This document shows, one piece after another, positions 34,507 to 45,017 of a stretch of 64,000 nt of DNA. The DNA comes from Papilionanthe hookeriana x Papilionanthe teres. Its lineage: Eukaryota; Streptophyta; Magnoliopsida; Asparagales; Orchidaceae. The position numbers and the translations under genes were made by a program. The notes under the pieces were generated by a model. The model ran no database searches, was not told the DNA's origin, and worked only from the letters and a program-made list of their open reading frames with translations. The stretch is from positions 107,898,022-107,962,021 of the forward strand of contig CM040428.1 in NCBI GenBank assembly GCA_022702705.1, in the 5' to 3' direction. Within the stretch, counting starts at the first letter, position 1; the number at the start of each line of letters is the position of its first letter.

Positions 34507-35610
34507 TATTAGTTAAAAGGAGCAACCAAGGGCTCCCTACATGTTAAGACAAAATATAAGTACAGAGACTAATATGGGATGTGTTGAAGGATCCCATAAA
34601 CTAGAAGATCCCCTCATCCAAAATAAAAGCTACAACAGAAAAAGCTAAGAAAAAGGAAAGACACCTCTGTTACAAGTATACCAAAAAAGTATGTCTGACT
34701 CTGTGTAAAACAAGAAGGGAAGGAAATCTATCATCTAACAAAAGGAAGGCCCAAATTGTCTCCATGAATCAAAAGCTTGAGAGGGGGGGGGGAATGATGT
34801 CATCAACCTTTATAGCTTCATTACAGCAGCCTCGTGTGGCTAACCTAATGAGTAGGAGTATTACCTTCCACTGGAATGAAGGCAAATTTAACCACCATGT
34901 TGTCCATATGGCTAAGCATACTATTCATCCATCTCTCGATATTCCAAGGAGCGGTGTTCGGACTTAATAAGATAGTTGATGCGAGCAACTAGAGTCGGAT
35001 TCCACTGAAGCTCTGATAATTTTACACGACTTAGCAATCTTGATGGCCGAAAAGATGGCGATCATCTCAGCTTCCAAGGCATCAACAACATATGTGGGTG
35101 AATGGAAATACAACAAGCAATGTCCATGGCAGTCTCTATAGATCCCACCAATGCCAACATCAGATTTAATAAAACTGTCATCAGTATTGACTTTGACCCC
35201 AGGGGAGGGAGGGGGGTTCCAACCAACTACGAGTAATCTTCTTGGCGGCCTTCGGCCCCACACTCGCAAATATCTCCGAGATGGTGGAACATTATAAGCT
35301 TCGAGAATGTAATTGAGGCATTGGACGACTACTCGAAGAAGGGAGGAAGCCCTTCCATCAAATTTAGCTTTATTCCTACTCATCCAGAGGAACCAAGCCA
35401 CCAAACAAGGTATCTCCAAAAGTTTTTTCTTATGCCAATCCACCTAGCAGGTGTCCAAACTATCCCAACTCAAATTAAGAGTGTTAAATGTAAGCCTACT
35501 AATGAGATGTTTCCAAACCTCTTGAGAAAAGGGACATTTGAAGAAAAGATGATTAACAGATTCCTCATCTTGAGAGCACAAATGGAACCAGGAAGGTCCT
35601 TTTAACCCCT
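34505..35610 (-). pseudogene. LINE ORF2 3' part: zinc-binding domain, RNase H and 3' UTR
   Basis: The minus strand reads, from right to left, the RT zinc-binding motif (WFHLCSQDEESVNHLFFKC, FSQEVWKHL), then a tryptophan-rich linker (LVAWFLWMSRNKAKFDG) and a plant-type RNase H: VKVNTDDSFIK, GGIYRDCHGH, ALEAEMIAI and VESDSS. The C-terminal FIPVEGNTPTH part comes after a frameshift near 34964. The 3' UTR follows, with the (TA)n tail at 34447-34504. The 5' part of this LINE is at 47241-51857; the Athila element at 35611-47240 lies between them. Confidence 0.87.
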
Positions 35611-37146
35611 TGATCACAGAAAAATTCATTAAGAAATTCATATCTATTTTTGATGAAATTGCACTTTAAAGAAAGGTATTTTCTTTATTTTATTGCAGGA
35701 ATAAAGATTTATAAGTGATGGAAGCAAAAAACATGAAATGGAGCAAATTTGGATAAAAAGGAGGAAATTCATGCAAATATAACTACTTCGCCGACGGCGA
35801 GATCGAGGCCGCCGACGGCGAGATCGTGAGGAGAATTTTCTGAAGGAATTATAACTACCTCGCCGACAGCGAGATCGCGGGGTTTGAAGACCTTCTAGAA
35901 GCCCCGCTGACGACGAGGCCGTTTCTCGCTGACGGCGAGTTAGTTCAAAATGCCTATACATTGAACCTGGACACTTTTTGAAGAGGTGTTTAAGCACCCC
36001 TTGAACCTTTGCTTAACTCTATAAATAGAGGCCGAATTCTAGTGTCTTAGTGTGTCTCTGGAGTCTTTTGTATGTGTCTTTTGAGTCTTAAAAAGTTTTT
36101 CTAGAATCTTTTATGTGTGGGTTTAGTGAGTTCATTAGTTGAGTGCTATATAGTTTGCTGTACTAGAAGGAAAAGTCAAAGGAACTTCAAGGAGTCTGCT
36201 TGGGGGAGGAAATTAAGATAAGTATCATTGTTTATTGTTGTTAACTTTAAATGAAATCCATGCTTTGTTTTATTCCCATGCATTCTGAGTAGTTTTCTTA
36301 GTCTTTCTCCTTGTTTATGAAAATTATTGGATTGATGAAATTTAATAGAAGCACATAATATAATATTAAAATAAATTGTGATAATTTTTACTTAAAACTT
36401 AATTTACTTTCAATCCGACCGATTGAGTAGTTAAAATATGTTGAATTATCAACTATAGTAAAAATTACATCCAATATTCAGGGAAGTCAAAAGCCTTGGA
36501 AGGCGGGTGCAAATAAATTGGGAAATATTAATTATCGGGCGTAGAGTTAGATATTTAGTGTGACAGATTAAAATACTCAAATTCGGTCCTACTGTTTGAG
36601 AGCTGAAGTGTAGATGTTAGCCCTCAGGTGAGGGGAACGTGGGAGCTACGAAGTGGCAGCCGGTATCCTCCCGAGCCTAGCCGCGATTCGGTAATCAAAC
36701 ATAGGATTAGTCAATATTCTTTGCACCTGGACCAAAGGGTAAAGAATAGAAATGCTCCTATTTGTCACAATACAATATAAAAATTCTATTTAAATTCATC
36801 ATTCACTTAATTTTTTAAAAATAAGGAGAATGATACTTTTTCTGAATTATTTAAATCAACTTATTTCAAGCATTAGTTTACTTTAGTTGCAATAGTTACT
36901 TTTTAAATTCCGTTTACTATATTAGTAAGTAATTCCTTTAAATTTAGCCGATAACAAATCTCTTAAAAACTTTCCTGTGGGATCGATAACCAGGACTCCA
37001 CTAGAGTCCTGTATTACTTGATACGATACGTATACTTGCGTAGAATCTACATTATACATTAAATCATATAACTATATTTAAAGCGGGATCAAGTTTTTGG
37101 TGCCGTTGCTATAAACATAAATTACATACATATAAAATGTGGGTCA
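35611..37146 (+). repeat. 5' LTR of the plus-strand Athila (family A)
   Basis: 1536 bases, starting TGATCACAG directly at the LINE junction and ending GTGGGTCA before the primer site. It has the conserved block GAAATTGCACTTTAAAG (35655-35671), a palindrome cluster (35786-35941), a TATA box (36019-36028) and the U5 block (36973-37040). A primer-site-like TTGGTGCCGTTGC (37097-37109) lies inside the LTR. The end is fixed by comparison with 2910-4394, which also continues through that stretch. Confidence 0.88.
36019..36028 (+). promoter_or_regulatory. LTR TATA box
   Basis: CTATAAATAG followed by AGGCCGAATTC. It is shared with the other family A LTRs and lies 80-230 bases downstream of the palindrome cluster. 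Confidence 0.7.
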
Positions 37147-37152
37147 AGTTTT

Positions 37153-37170
37153 TTGCGCCGTTGCCGGGGA
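37153..37170 (+). other. primer-binding site, tRNA-Asp type
   Basis: TTGCGCCGTTGCCGGGGA. It differs at one base (TTG for TGG) from the perfect site of the minus-strand Athila at 8812-8829. It starts six bases after the LTR end. Confidence 0.82.
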
Positions 37171-37228
37171 AGTAAAGAAATTATTTACTAGAGTAACAGA
37201 CTATTTTAAACTATTTTAAAAAAATTAT

Positions 37229-38526
37229 ATGCGAAAATTTGGAAACGAAAATTTAATACCTTACGATTCAGAATTAGAGCGTACAATTAAAAGAATTAGA
37301 AAACAAAAAAAGAGAAATTATAAATTTAACACAAATGACAAATATACCTGAAAATGAAAATGTCAATCAACCAAGACCATTACGAGATTATGCCAACCCT
37401 ACATTAGATGAAATTCATTTAACTATTCAAAACCACGATGTAGTCTGCTAATTCATTTGAACTAAAACCTGCAATTATCCAAATGGTACAAAATAATCAA
37501 TTTAGTGGTTCACCTACTGAAGATCCTAATTTACATCTTGCTATTTTTTAGAACTATGTGTTACTTTCAAATATGAAGGAATATCTAACGATGCTATTAG
37601 ACTTAGACTTTTTCCTTTTTCTTTAAGGGATAAAGCGAAAATATGGTTAAATTCGTTAGCACCTGAATCTATTAAAACTTGGGGACAATTATCACAAAAA
37701 TTTCTATCCAAATATTTTCCACCATTTAAAACTGCTAAGCTTAGAAATGATATAACTTCTTTTAATCAGTTTGATGGAGAGTCAATATATGAATCTTGGG
37801 AGAGATTTAAAGAACTTCTTAGGAAATGCCCACATCATGCGTTATCAGATTGGTTAATTATCCAAACTTTCTATAATGGATTAGTAGGATCTTTAAGATC
37901 GATCATCGATGCTCTTCTTTGGAGGATCATTAATGTCAAAACCATTTGATTAAGCCTATGCACTAATCGAAGAAATGACAACAAATAATTTTCAATAGCC
38001 TGCTGATAGAATGAATCCGAAAAAAATAGCTAGTATTCATGAAAATGATGCAATATCTATGTTAGACTTCACAATTCTTGCTATATCTAAGAAATCAGAT
38101 CATTTTGGAATGAATTACTCTCCAACTATAATAGAAGAAAATTCATCTAGACAACTTATAGAATCTCAATCTCATTATGAAAAAATTAATGCAATTAACA
38201 ACAGACCCAATAATCCTTATGCAAATTATTATAATCCTGGATGGAAAAATCATCCTAATTTTAATTGGAATAATAATACAACTAATCAACCATGGATGAA
38301 TAATTTGACGCAACAATTAGGAAATCCATCTAATCAAGGAAATCCTAACTATAAACCTAATTATCCACTCGGATTTAATAATAATAACCCTCGATTTAAA
38401 GATAAGAAATTATTAATAGAAGAATTAATATTAAATATGGGTCGACATTTACAAAATCAAGGAAATCAACTACAAATACAAGGAAACCAATTACAAAATC
38501 AAGGAACAACTTATCAAAAATATTGA
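37229..38526 (+). pseudogene. Athila gag, broken
   Basis: Starts with an ATG 60 bases after the primer site and the same YDSELERTIK start as the minus-strand copy. Frameshifts then scatter the gag domain (matching words LRDYANP, FELKPAIIQMVQNNQF, LRLFPFSLRDKAK and FLSKYFPP) over three frames. The C-terminal part is open at 38011-38526. It is Asn/Pro-rich (NPYANYYNPGWKNHPNF) and ends in short repeats of the type NQLQNQG. Gag would form the particle. Protease follows after a linker that keeps LRSGKELEP (about 38640-38665). Confidence 0.83.
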
Positions 38527-38639
38527 AACTCAACTTAGATATATCGCTACTACACTTAATAGAATACCTGGAACATTTCCTAGTAATGTAGAAATAAATC
38601 CCAAAGACAAGGGAAATGAACAAATTAAAGCGATATAAT

Positions 38640-39602
38640 TACGAAGTGGAAAAGAATTAGAACCTCGAATTCAGGAAGAACTTGAAAGTCAAAAAGAGGA
38701 AGTGGAAATTGAAAAGGATAAGAATCAACAAGATCCAAACTTAGAAAATCCTTTAATACCTTTGAAAATTTCGTTGAAAAGCCTCACTACCATTTCCTCA
38801 ACGACTAATTCAACATAAAAAAGACAAACAATTTGCTAAATTCCTTGAAATTTTGAAGAAATTAAGGATAAATATTCCTTTCGTAGAAGCTTTAGAACAG
38901 ATGCCAAACTATGTAAAATTCATGAAAGATATTCTAAATAAAAAAAGAAAATTTACCGAAAATGAAATGGTCGCACTTAGTGAAGAGTGTAGTGTTATTA
39001 TTCAGAAAAATCTTCCTGAAAAATTAAAAGATCCTGGTAGTTTCACTCTACCCTGCTCTATTGGAGAAAAATTCTATGGAAAAGCTTTGTGTGACTTAGA
39101 AGCAAGCATAAATCTAATGCCTCTATCAATTTTCAAGAGATTAGGATTGGGAGAAATTTCACCTACTTCAGTAATTCTTCAGTTAGCTGATTGTTCTGTT
39201 ACATATCCTAAGGGAGTTATTGAAGATGTATTAGTTAAAGTGGATAAATTTATCTTCCCTATAGATTTTATTGTTCTAGATATGGAAGAAGATAAATAAA
39301 TTCCTATCATTTTAGGAAGACCATTTTTAGCCACTGGAAAAGCTATGATTGATGTTCAGAAAGGAGAACTAACTATGAGAGTAAATGACCAAAAAGTAAC
39401 TATTAATATTGCTAAATCAATGAAATATCTTGCGCTAGAAAAAGATGATGAGTGTTTTCGAATGGAAGTACTTGATCATTTACAAAAAGAAAATTTTAAA
39501 GAATATTATGAAGAAAAATTAGAAAAAGAAAATAGTGAATTAATTGAAAAATCTGAGATAAATGAAGAATTAGATTATATTCAGAGAAATTTGAATTTTT
39601 GA
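38640..39602 (+). pseudogene. Athila pol: aspartic protease and linker
   Basis: Open from 38853 to 39299. It has NIPFVEALEQMPNYVKF, DPGSFTLPC, then CDLEASINLMP at 39093-39107. The active-site glycine of D-x-G is replaced by glutamate, so the enzyme is probably dead. LADCSVTYPKG and the FIVLD strand follow. After a stop the linker is open again (39345-39602), with MRVNDQKVTI and an acidic Glu/Lys-rich tail. The minus-strand sister keeps CDMGAS, so the change is specific to this copy. Confidence 0.85.
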
Positions 39603-39801
39603 TAACACGAGAAAATGCGAAAAAAATATAGTTTCATCGATTATTAAACCTCCCGAACTTGAGTTAAAAATGTTACCTAATCATTTAAAATATGCTTAAT
39701 TAGGTAATTCTTCAACTCTACCAGTTATTATTTCATCCGAATTAAATGAATCTCGAAGAACAAAAAACTTTTAGATACGTTAAAAAAATATAAAAAAATT
39801 T

Positions 39802-40724
39802 TTGGTTGAACGTATAGCGAATATTAAAGGAATTAGTCCTTCGATCCGTATGCACAAAATTATTTTAGATAATGAACATAAACCTAAAGCTGATCCTCAA
39901 AGGAGATTAAACCCGATAATGAAAGAAGTAGTCAAGAAAGAAATTTTAAAATGGTTAGATAATGGTATTATATATCCTATTTCTGACAGTGCTTGGGTAA
40001 GCCCAATTCACTGTGTACCTAAAAAAGGAGGGGTGACTGTTAAAGCTAATGAAAATAATGATCTTATCCCTATAAGACAAGTTACTTGATGGCGAATATG
40101 TATTGATTATAGAAAATTAAACACAGCCACTAGAAAAGATCACTTTCCTTTACCATTTCTGCACCAGGATGTTAGATAGATTAGCCGGACATAAGTATTT
40201 TTGTTTCTTAGATGGATATACCGGTTATCATCAAATACAAATTGCTCACCGAGGATCAAGATAAAACTACATTTACTAGTCCTTATGGAACTTTCGCTTT
40301 TCAAAGAATGTCTTTTGGATTATGTAATGCACCTGCAACATTCCAAAGATGTATGATGTCTATATTTAGTGAATTAATTGATAATGGAATAGAAGTATTT
40401 ATGGATGATTTCTCTGTATTTGGAACAACATTTGACACATGCTTAAATCATCTTGAAAAAGTATTTGATGTATGTGAGAAAACTAATTTAGTTCTTAATT
40501 GGGAGAAATGTCAATTTATGGTTACAGGCGACATTGTATTAGGGCATAAAATTTCGGAAAAAGGCATGGAAGTAGACCCTACAAAAATTGAAGTAATAGC
40601 TAAATTACCACCTCCAACTACGGTAAAAGGGGTGAGAAGTTTTCTTGGACATGCTGGATTTTACAGGCGTTATATTAAAGATTTTTCAAAAATTACTAAA
40701 CCTCTATGCCAACTTCTTGAATAG
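39802..40724 (+). pseudogene. Athila pol: reverse transcriptase
   Basis: Ty3/gypsy RT in two open pieces (39802-40089 and 40212-40724) with damage between. Motifs in order: GISPSIRMHKI, PQRRLNPIMKEVVKKEI, WVSPIHCVPKKGG, then TSPYGTFAFQRM, FGLCNAPATFQRC, the catalytic FMDDFSVFG (40398-40424, both aspartates kept), LNWEKCQFM, LGHKIS and VRSFLGHAGFYRRYI. It makes DNA from the element RNA. Stops near 40089 and around 40160-40210 inactivate it. Confidence 0.9.
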
Positions 40725-41189
40725 GACAAGAAATTTGAATTTACAACTGAATGCTCGAATGCTTTCGAATTATTAAAAGATAAATTAATTACGGCACCTA
40801 TAATAGTTTCACCTAATTGGGAAAAACCATTTGAGCTTATGTGTGATGCTAGTGATTATGCTATAGGAGCAGTTCTTGGGCAAAGATATGATAAGATTTT
40901 CAAAGTTATATACTACGCTAGTAAAACTCTAAATGATGCTGAAATTAATTATACAGTTACTGAAAGAGAATTGTTAGCAGTTGTATATGCTTTTAATAAA
41001 TTTCGGCATTATCTAATAGGAACTAAATGTATTGTGCATACTGATCATTCTCCTATAAAATATTTAATGCAAAAGAAAGATTCTAAACCAAGATTAATTA
41101 GATGGATATTATTAATGCAAAAATTTGATTTTGAAATAATTAACAAAAAGGGAACTGATAATCAAATTATGATCATTTATCAAGATTAG
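40725..41189 (+). pseudogene. Athila pol: RNase H
   Basis: Open at 40839-41189, with CDASDYAIGAVLGQR, the ERELLAVVYA glutamate and VHTDHSPIKYLM, so the catalytic Asp, Glu and Asp are all visible. It would remove RNA from the RNA/DNA hybrid. It ends in KKGTDNQI, where a frameshift separates it from the integrase part. Confidence 0.87.
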
Positions 41190-42520
41190 AAAATCATGAA
41201 TTATCTAATATTGATAATGAAATTTTAGACAGTTTTCCTCATGAACAACTTTATAATATAAATGAGTTGAAAACACCTTGGTATGCTGATATAGTAAATA
41301 ATACTAAATCATACTAAATCATACTTTTGGGATGAACCATACTTATATAAGCAATGTAAGGATCTATTTATTAGAAGATGCGTGCCTTATGAAGAAACTG
41401 AACCAATCATTCAAAAATGTCATGACTCTGATTTTGGAGGACATTTTGGGACAGATAAAACTGCATATAAAATTCTACAATATGGATTCTACTGGCCTAC
41501 TCTATTTAGAGGCGTATATAAATATATAAAAACCTGCGATAAATGCTAAAGAGTAGGAAACATATCAAGAAAAAATTAAATGCCTCTGAATTTTATATTA
41601 GAAGTTGAAATTTTTGATGTTTGGGGATTAGATTTCATGGGACCTTTTATTCTGTGATTTGGAAACTCATATATATTAGTAGCTGTTAATTATGTTTCCA
41701 AATGGATTGAAGCACAAGCTTTACCTAGGTGTGATGCTAAAAGTGTTTCGAAATTTTTAATGAAAATATTTTTACTAGATTTGGAATGCCGAGAGTGATT
41801 ATCACTGACGGAGGAACTCATTTTAGAAATAAATATATTCACAAACTAGTAAAAAAGTATAATATTATGCATAAGATATCAATCGCTTATCATCCACAAA
41901 CTAGTGGATTAAGTCGAAGTTTATAATCGAGAGATTAAGCGTATATTAGAAAAGTCGTAAATCCTAATAGATCAAGCTGGTCTATAAGACTAGACAACTG
42001 CATTATGGGCATACAGGATCGCTTATAAAACTCGATTGGAATGACTCCTTACGAGCTTATATATGGAAAAACTTGCCACTTACCGGTTGAATTAGAACAT
42101 AAAGCATATTGGGCGATTAAAGAATATAATTATAATATGAAAGAAGCTGGTGAGAAGAGATTGTTGCAATTAAATGAATTGGAAGAATTAAGGAATGAAT
42201 CATATGATAATGATAAGATTTATAAAGAAAGGATGAAATTATGGCATGATCGGAAGATTAATCAGAGAAATTTTGAACCAGGACAAGAAGTTTTGATATA
42301 TAATACTAGATTGAAATTATTTCCTGGGAAATTGAAACTCGATGGTTAGGACCCTTCACCATAACTCAAATATTTTCATATGGAACTATAGAAATTGAAG
42401 ATCCAAAAATAAGACATAGATTTAATATAAATGGACATAGATTAAAACCATATTTCGAAAACAGACGACCAAATTTTAAAGAGGTTTTAATGCTTAGTCA
42501 ATCTGAACACTAACTGAATT
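41190..42520 (+). pseudogene. Athila pol: integrase, broken
   Basis: The zinc-finger part is scattered over frames (DFGGHFGTDKT, GFYWPTLF, KTCDKC; about 41400-41550). The core follows with VWGLDFMGPF (about 41615), a TDGGTHF segment (about 41805-41825) and the HPQTSG segment (about 41892-41910), showing the positions of D, D and E. The C-terminal region (42041-42349) is open: MTPYELIYGKTCHLPVELEH, the KLWHDRKI and FEPGQEVLIYN parts. A single shift separates the last part. It would insert the DNA copy; it is dead here. Confidence 0.87.
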
Positions 42521-42552
42521 AGGTCGGGCTGACGACGTTAAACCAAGCGCTT

Positions 42553-42570
42553 TATGGGAGGCAACCCATA
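42553..42570 (+). other. small hairpin between pol and env-like frame
   Basis: TATGGG (42553-42558) and CCCATA (42565-42570) enclose AGGCAA, just after GCTGACGACGTTAAACCAAGCGC. I recall a similar AAGCGCTT...GGGAGGCAACCC motif after integrase in other Athila elements, with different arm ends. Confidence 0.5.
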
Positions 42571-42729
42571 GTAGTCTTTTATTTTTAAATGTCTACATAT
42601 TAGTGAGTCTATATTATTAAAACAAATCTTACTACTTAAATTTTTATTAGAATCATCACAAAAATTGAACCTATTGGATGAGATCAGAAAATATACGGAC
42701 CAGAGCAAAAACGGGAATTTTTTACGAAT

Positions 42730-42836
42730 CTCGCCGACAGCGAGCCCGAGCCCGCTGACAGCGAGATCGTGAACTTTACTTCAGTCAGTTTTATAACTAA
42801 GTCGCCAACGGCGAGGAACTTCCCACCGACGGTGAG
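42730..42836 (+). other. palindrome cluster before env-like frame 1
   Basis: Four imperfect 15-base palindromes: CTCGCCGACAGCGAG (42730), CCCGCTGACAGCGAG (42751), GTCGCCAACGGCGAG (42801) and CCCACCGACGGTGAG (42822). They are the same kind as in the U3 of this element's own LTR. Confidence 0.75.
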
Positions 42837-42979
42837 GCAGTTAAAATTTGGTTTCTTAAAGATTTTTCGTGCGGTTTTGGACGGATCTAAGCCATTCCTT
42901 CGTAAGAAGTTGTTCCAAATCCGATTTTACACCATTTTCTTCCTTAGGAACGATTAGAGACCAATTCATTCCATCCAAA

Positions 42980-44125
42980 ATGGCCTCCAAATTCCTAGAA
43001 ACCACAAAAACTGAAGTTTTCAACTGGAGAAAATTCGTCAGTTCGGAGGCACATCGAATCTTCAACAAAGGCTTGATGAAGAAAAGACTTATCAAAGAAA
43101 GAGGATTCGTCAATAGAGGAGTAGAGAATTCTACTACAAAAATCGAAGAAATGATCGCACAGCGGCATTGGGAGGTATTTTGCTATACAACATCCGCTGT
43201 AGTTATACCAGTAGTTAAAGAGTTTTACTCTAATTTACATGCGATCAACAATGGAAATGTGTACGTCAGAGGAAGATGGGTAACATTTACTCCTTCAAGG
43301 GTAAATGAATTATTTTCTATAGAGAATACCATTATTCCAACTTTGTGTCTTAAAGATAAAATATGAACGAGATCTACAGATACGCGACCGACGAACCGGA
43401 TGATTGGGAGTTACGAGAAGATGGGTATGTTAGTTTTTACGCATCACTTCTAAACCCCTGTCTCGAAGCAACGGCATTTCTTTATATCATCAAAATTATT
43501 ACCTACCATGAGAGTAAATAAAGTTTCAAAGGAATGCGCTATTTTAAACTACTGTATTCAAATTGGATTACCTATCGATGTTGGATCAATAATAGTAGTC
43601 TGCATTGGGATTAATTGTGCATGGGTCAGTGCATGGACTTGGACACTCATCGACTATATTTGTTATATGCAGTCAGTACCAAGTTTCTTATGAGGCTTGG
43701 GAAAAAGTACTTTTACCATGGAAACCCCTGGATCCTACTGATATGTTTCCCACTTTGGATAACAATGATGAGATCATCATTATTTACGACGAGCATCACG
43801 GAACAATCCTTTAGCAAGGCCCTTTATCGAGAAGACTAATTTCATTCTGAAGAAGATTAAAGGATTGGAGAAAGAATTGCAAAATGTGATGAATTCTATC
43901 GACAATATCTCTGATATTTTTGATCATATTGATTGGAGAATGAAGGAGCACTTTGATCATACTGGACATCTGGAGGCCAGTTTTATTCATTTACTAAAAC
44001 AGAAAAGATGGATTAACGAAGAATCTACTGCAGAATTCCCTTTCAGGCCTTTCTACAATTTATTTGTGCACCTGCGTTGCATCGGAAATATCAGAGAAGA
44101 TATTAGTTTGGACACTGAAGAGTAG
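42980..44125 (+). pseudogene. Athila env-like frame, copy 1
   Basis: The first part is open (ATG 42980 to 43366), with VFNWRKFVSSEAHRIF, LIKERGF, HWEVFCYTTSA, VVKEFYSNLH and VYVRGRWVTFTPSRVNELF. These are the hallmarks of the env-like/ORF3 domain of plant Athila elements. Frameshifts follow. Later pieces (43508-43693, 43605-43814) match GHP-LIY and VDVGxI parts of the second copy, and the C-terminal part (43865-44125) carries a coiled-coil-like stretch. Function unknown: it is called env-like because of its place after pol. I saw no clear transmembrane segment here. A second diverged copy follows at 45018. Confidence 0.82.
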
Positions 44126-45017
44126 GAATGATTTCTATGTTTATGTTATATTTGTATATATTTATGTGTGTGTTTGATTTGGAGTTAAGTTTTATTATGA
44201 GTCGAAGTTTGATTTGATCATCTCAGATTTGATGAGATTTTATGTAAATTGTTATGTCTCAGCATTTAGAGTATTGTGGTGTGGATTGCGATGCTGAGTA
44301 TTATGGATTTAAACATTTAGGTTAATTATGTGTTAAAGTTGTTAGTGTGAAAAATTGTAAGTTTCATGGATTTCATTTATAAAGTTATTTTGTTTGTGTT
44401 GTGTGACTTTTTGTGAGTATAAGTGTCTAATCTTTGTATTATTATTTAATTAAGTGATCGGAAGATTGATTAAAGGCAAATCGAGGTTATAAATGATTTA
44501 CGAATTTCAAAAATTTAAAATTTTTGGAACCTCGCCGACGGCCAGAATTATCTCGCCGACAGCGAGAAAACCCGCTGACAGCAAGTCCGAGCTCGCCGAC
44601 GGCGAATTTTTCCCGAAACTTTTGCCTTATGAAATTAAATTAGCTAGCCGACGGCGAGAAAAACCTCGCCGACCTTTATTTGACCAGTCAACCGACACTA
44701 TTCATCATCCATTTCCTCAAATTTTCGAAAAAACCGACCTAGGGCTTGAGAGATCTCGGATTTGAAGTGATTTCAAGACTTTTTGAAACCGGATTTCATC
44801 TTCCCTTGGTAAGAGCTTCACTCTTATGCAAAAATTTTTTATTTTCACCATGAATTTCTTCTACATTGGGATATTTTGAAAATTTTTGAAATGTGAAGAT
44901 AATACTTGGAAGAATTTCATAGAAATTGATTTAAATGGATTTTAGTTGTTGTAGGAAGCCTTCTTAGTAATATTTTGGAGTTTAGTTAAAATTTTTGTAA
45001 ATTTCACAGATCGAGAA
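44126..45017 (+). other. spacer between the two env-like frames
   Basis: Non-coding. 44126-44500 is T- and G-rich, like the stretch after env-like copy 2 (46201-46400). It carries a second palindrome cluster (44531-44674) and then 340 bases before the ATG of copy 2. So each env-like copy has the same arrangement: cluster, short leader, frame, TG-rich tail. Confidence 0.65.
44531..44674 (+). other. palindrome cluster before env-like frame 2
   Basis: At least five units, including CTCGCCGACAGCGAG (44552-44566), CCCGCTGACAGCAAG (44571-44585) and GCTCGCCGACGGCGAA (about 44591-44606). Same type as at 42730-42836 and in the LTR. Confidence 0.75.

Noticed and set aside
37097..37109. First primer-site-like sequence taken as the true primer-binding site
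   Set aside because: The 3' LTR at 2910-4394 continues through its counterpart, so it is inside the LTR; the better tRNA-Asp match is at 37153-37170.
44531..44674. Palindromic repeats as a CRISPR-like or satellite array
   Set aside because: Units vary, spacers are irregular and not unique-spacer-like, and the context is a plant retrotransposon.
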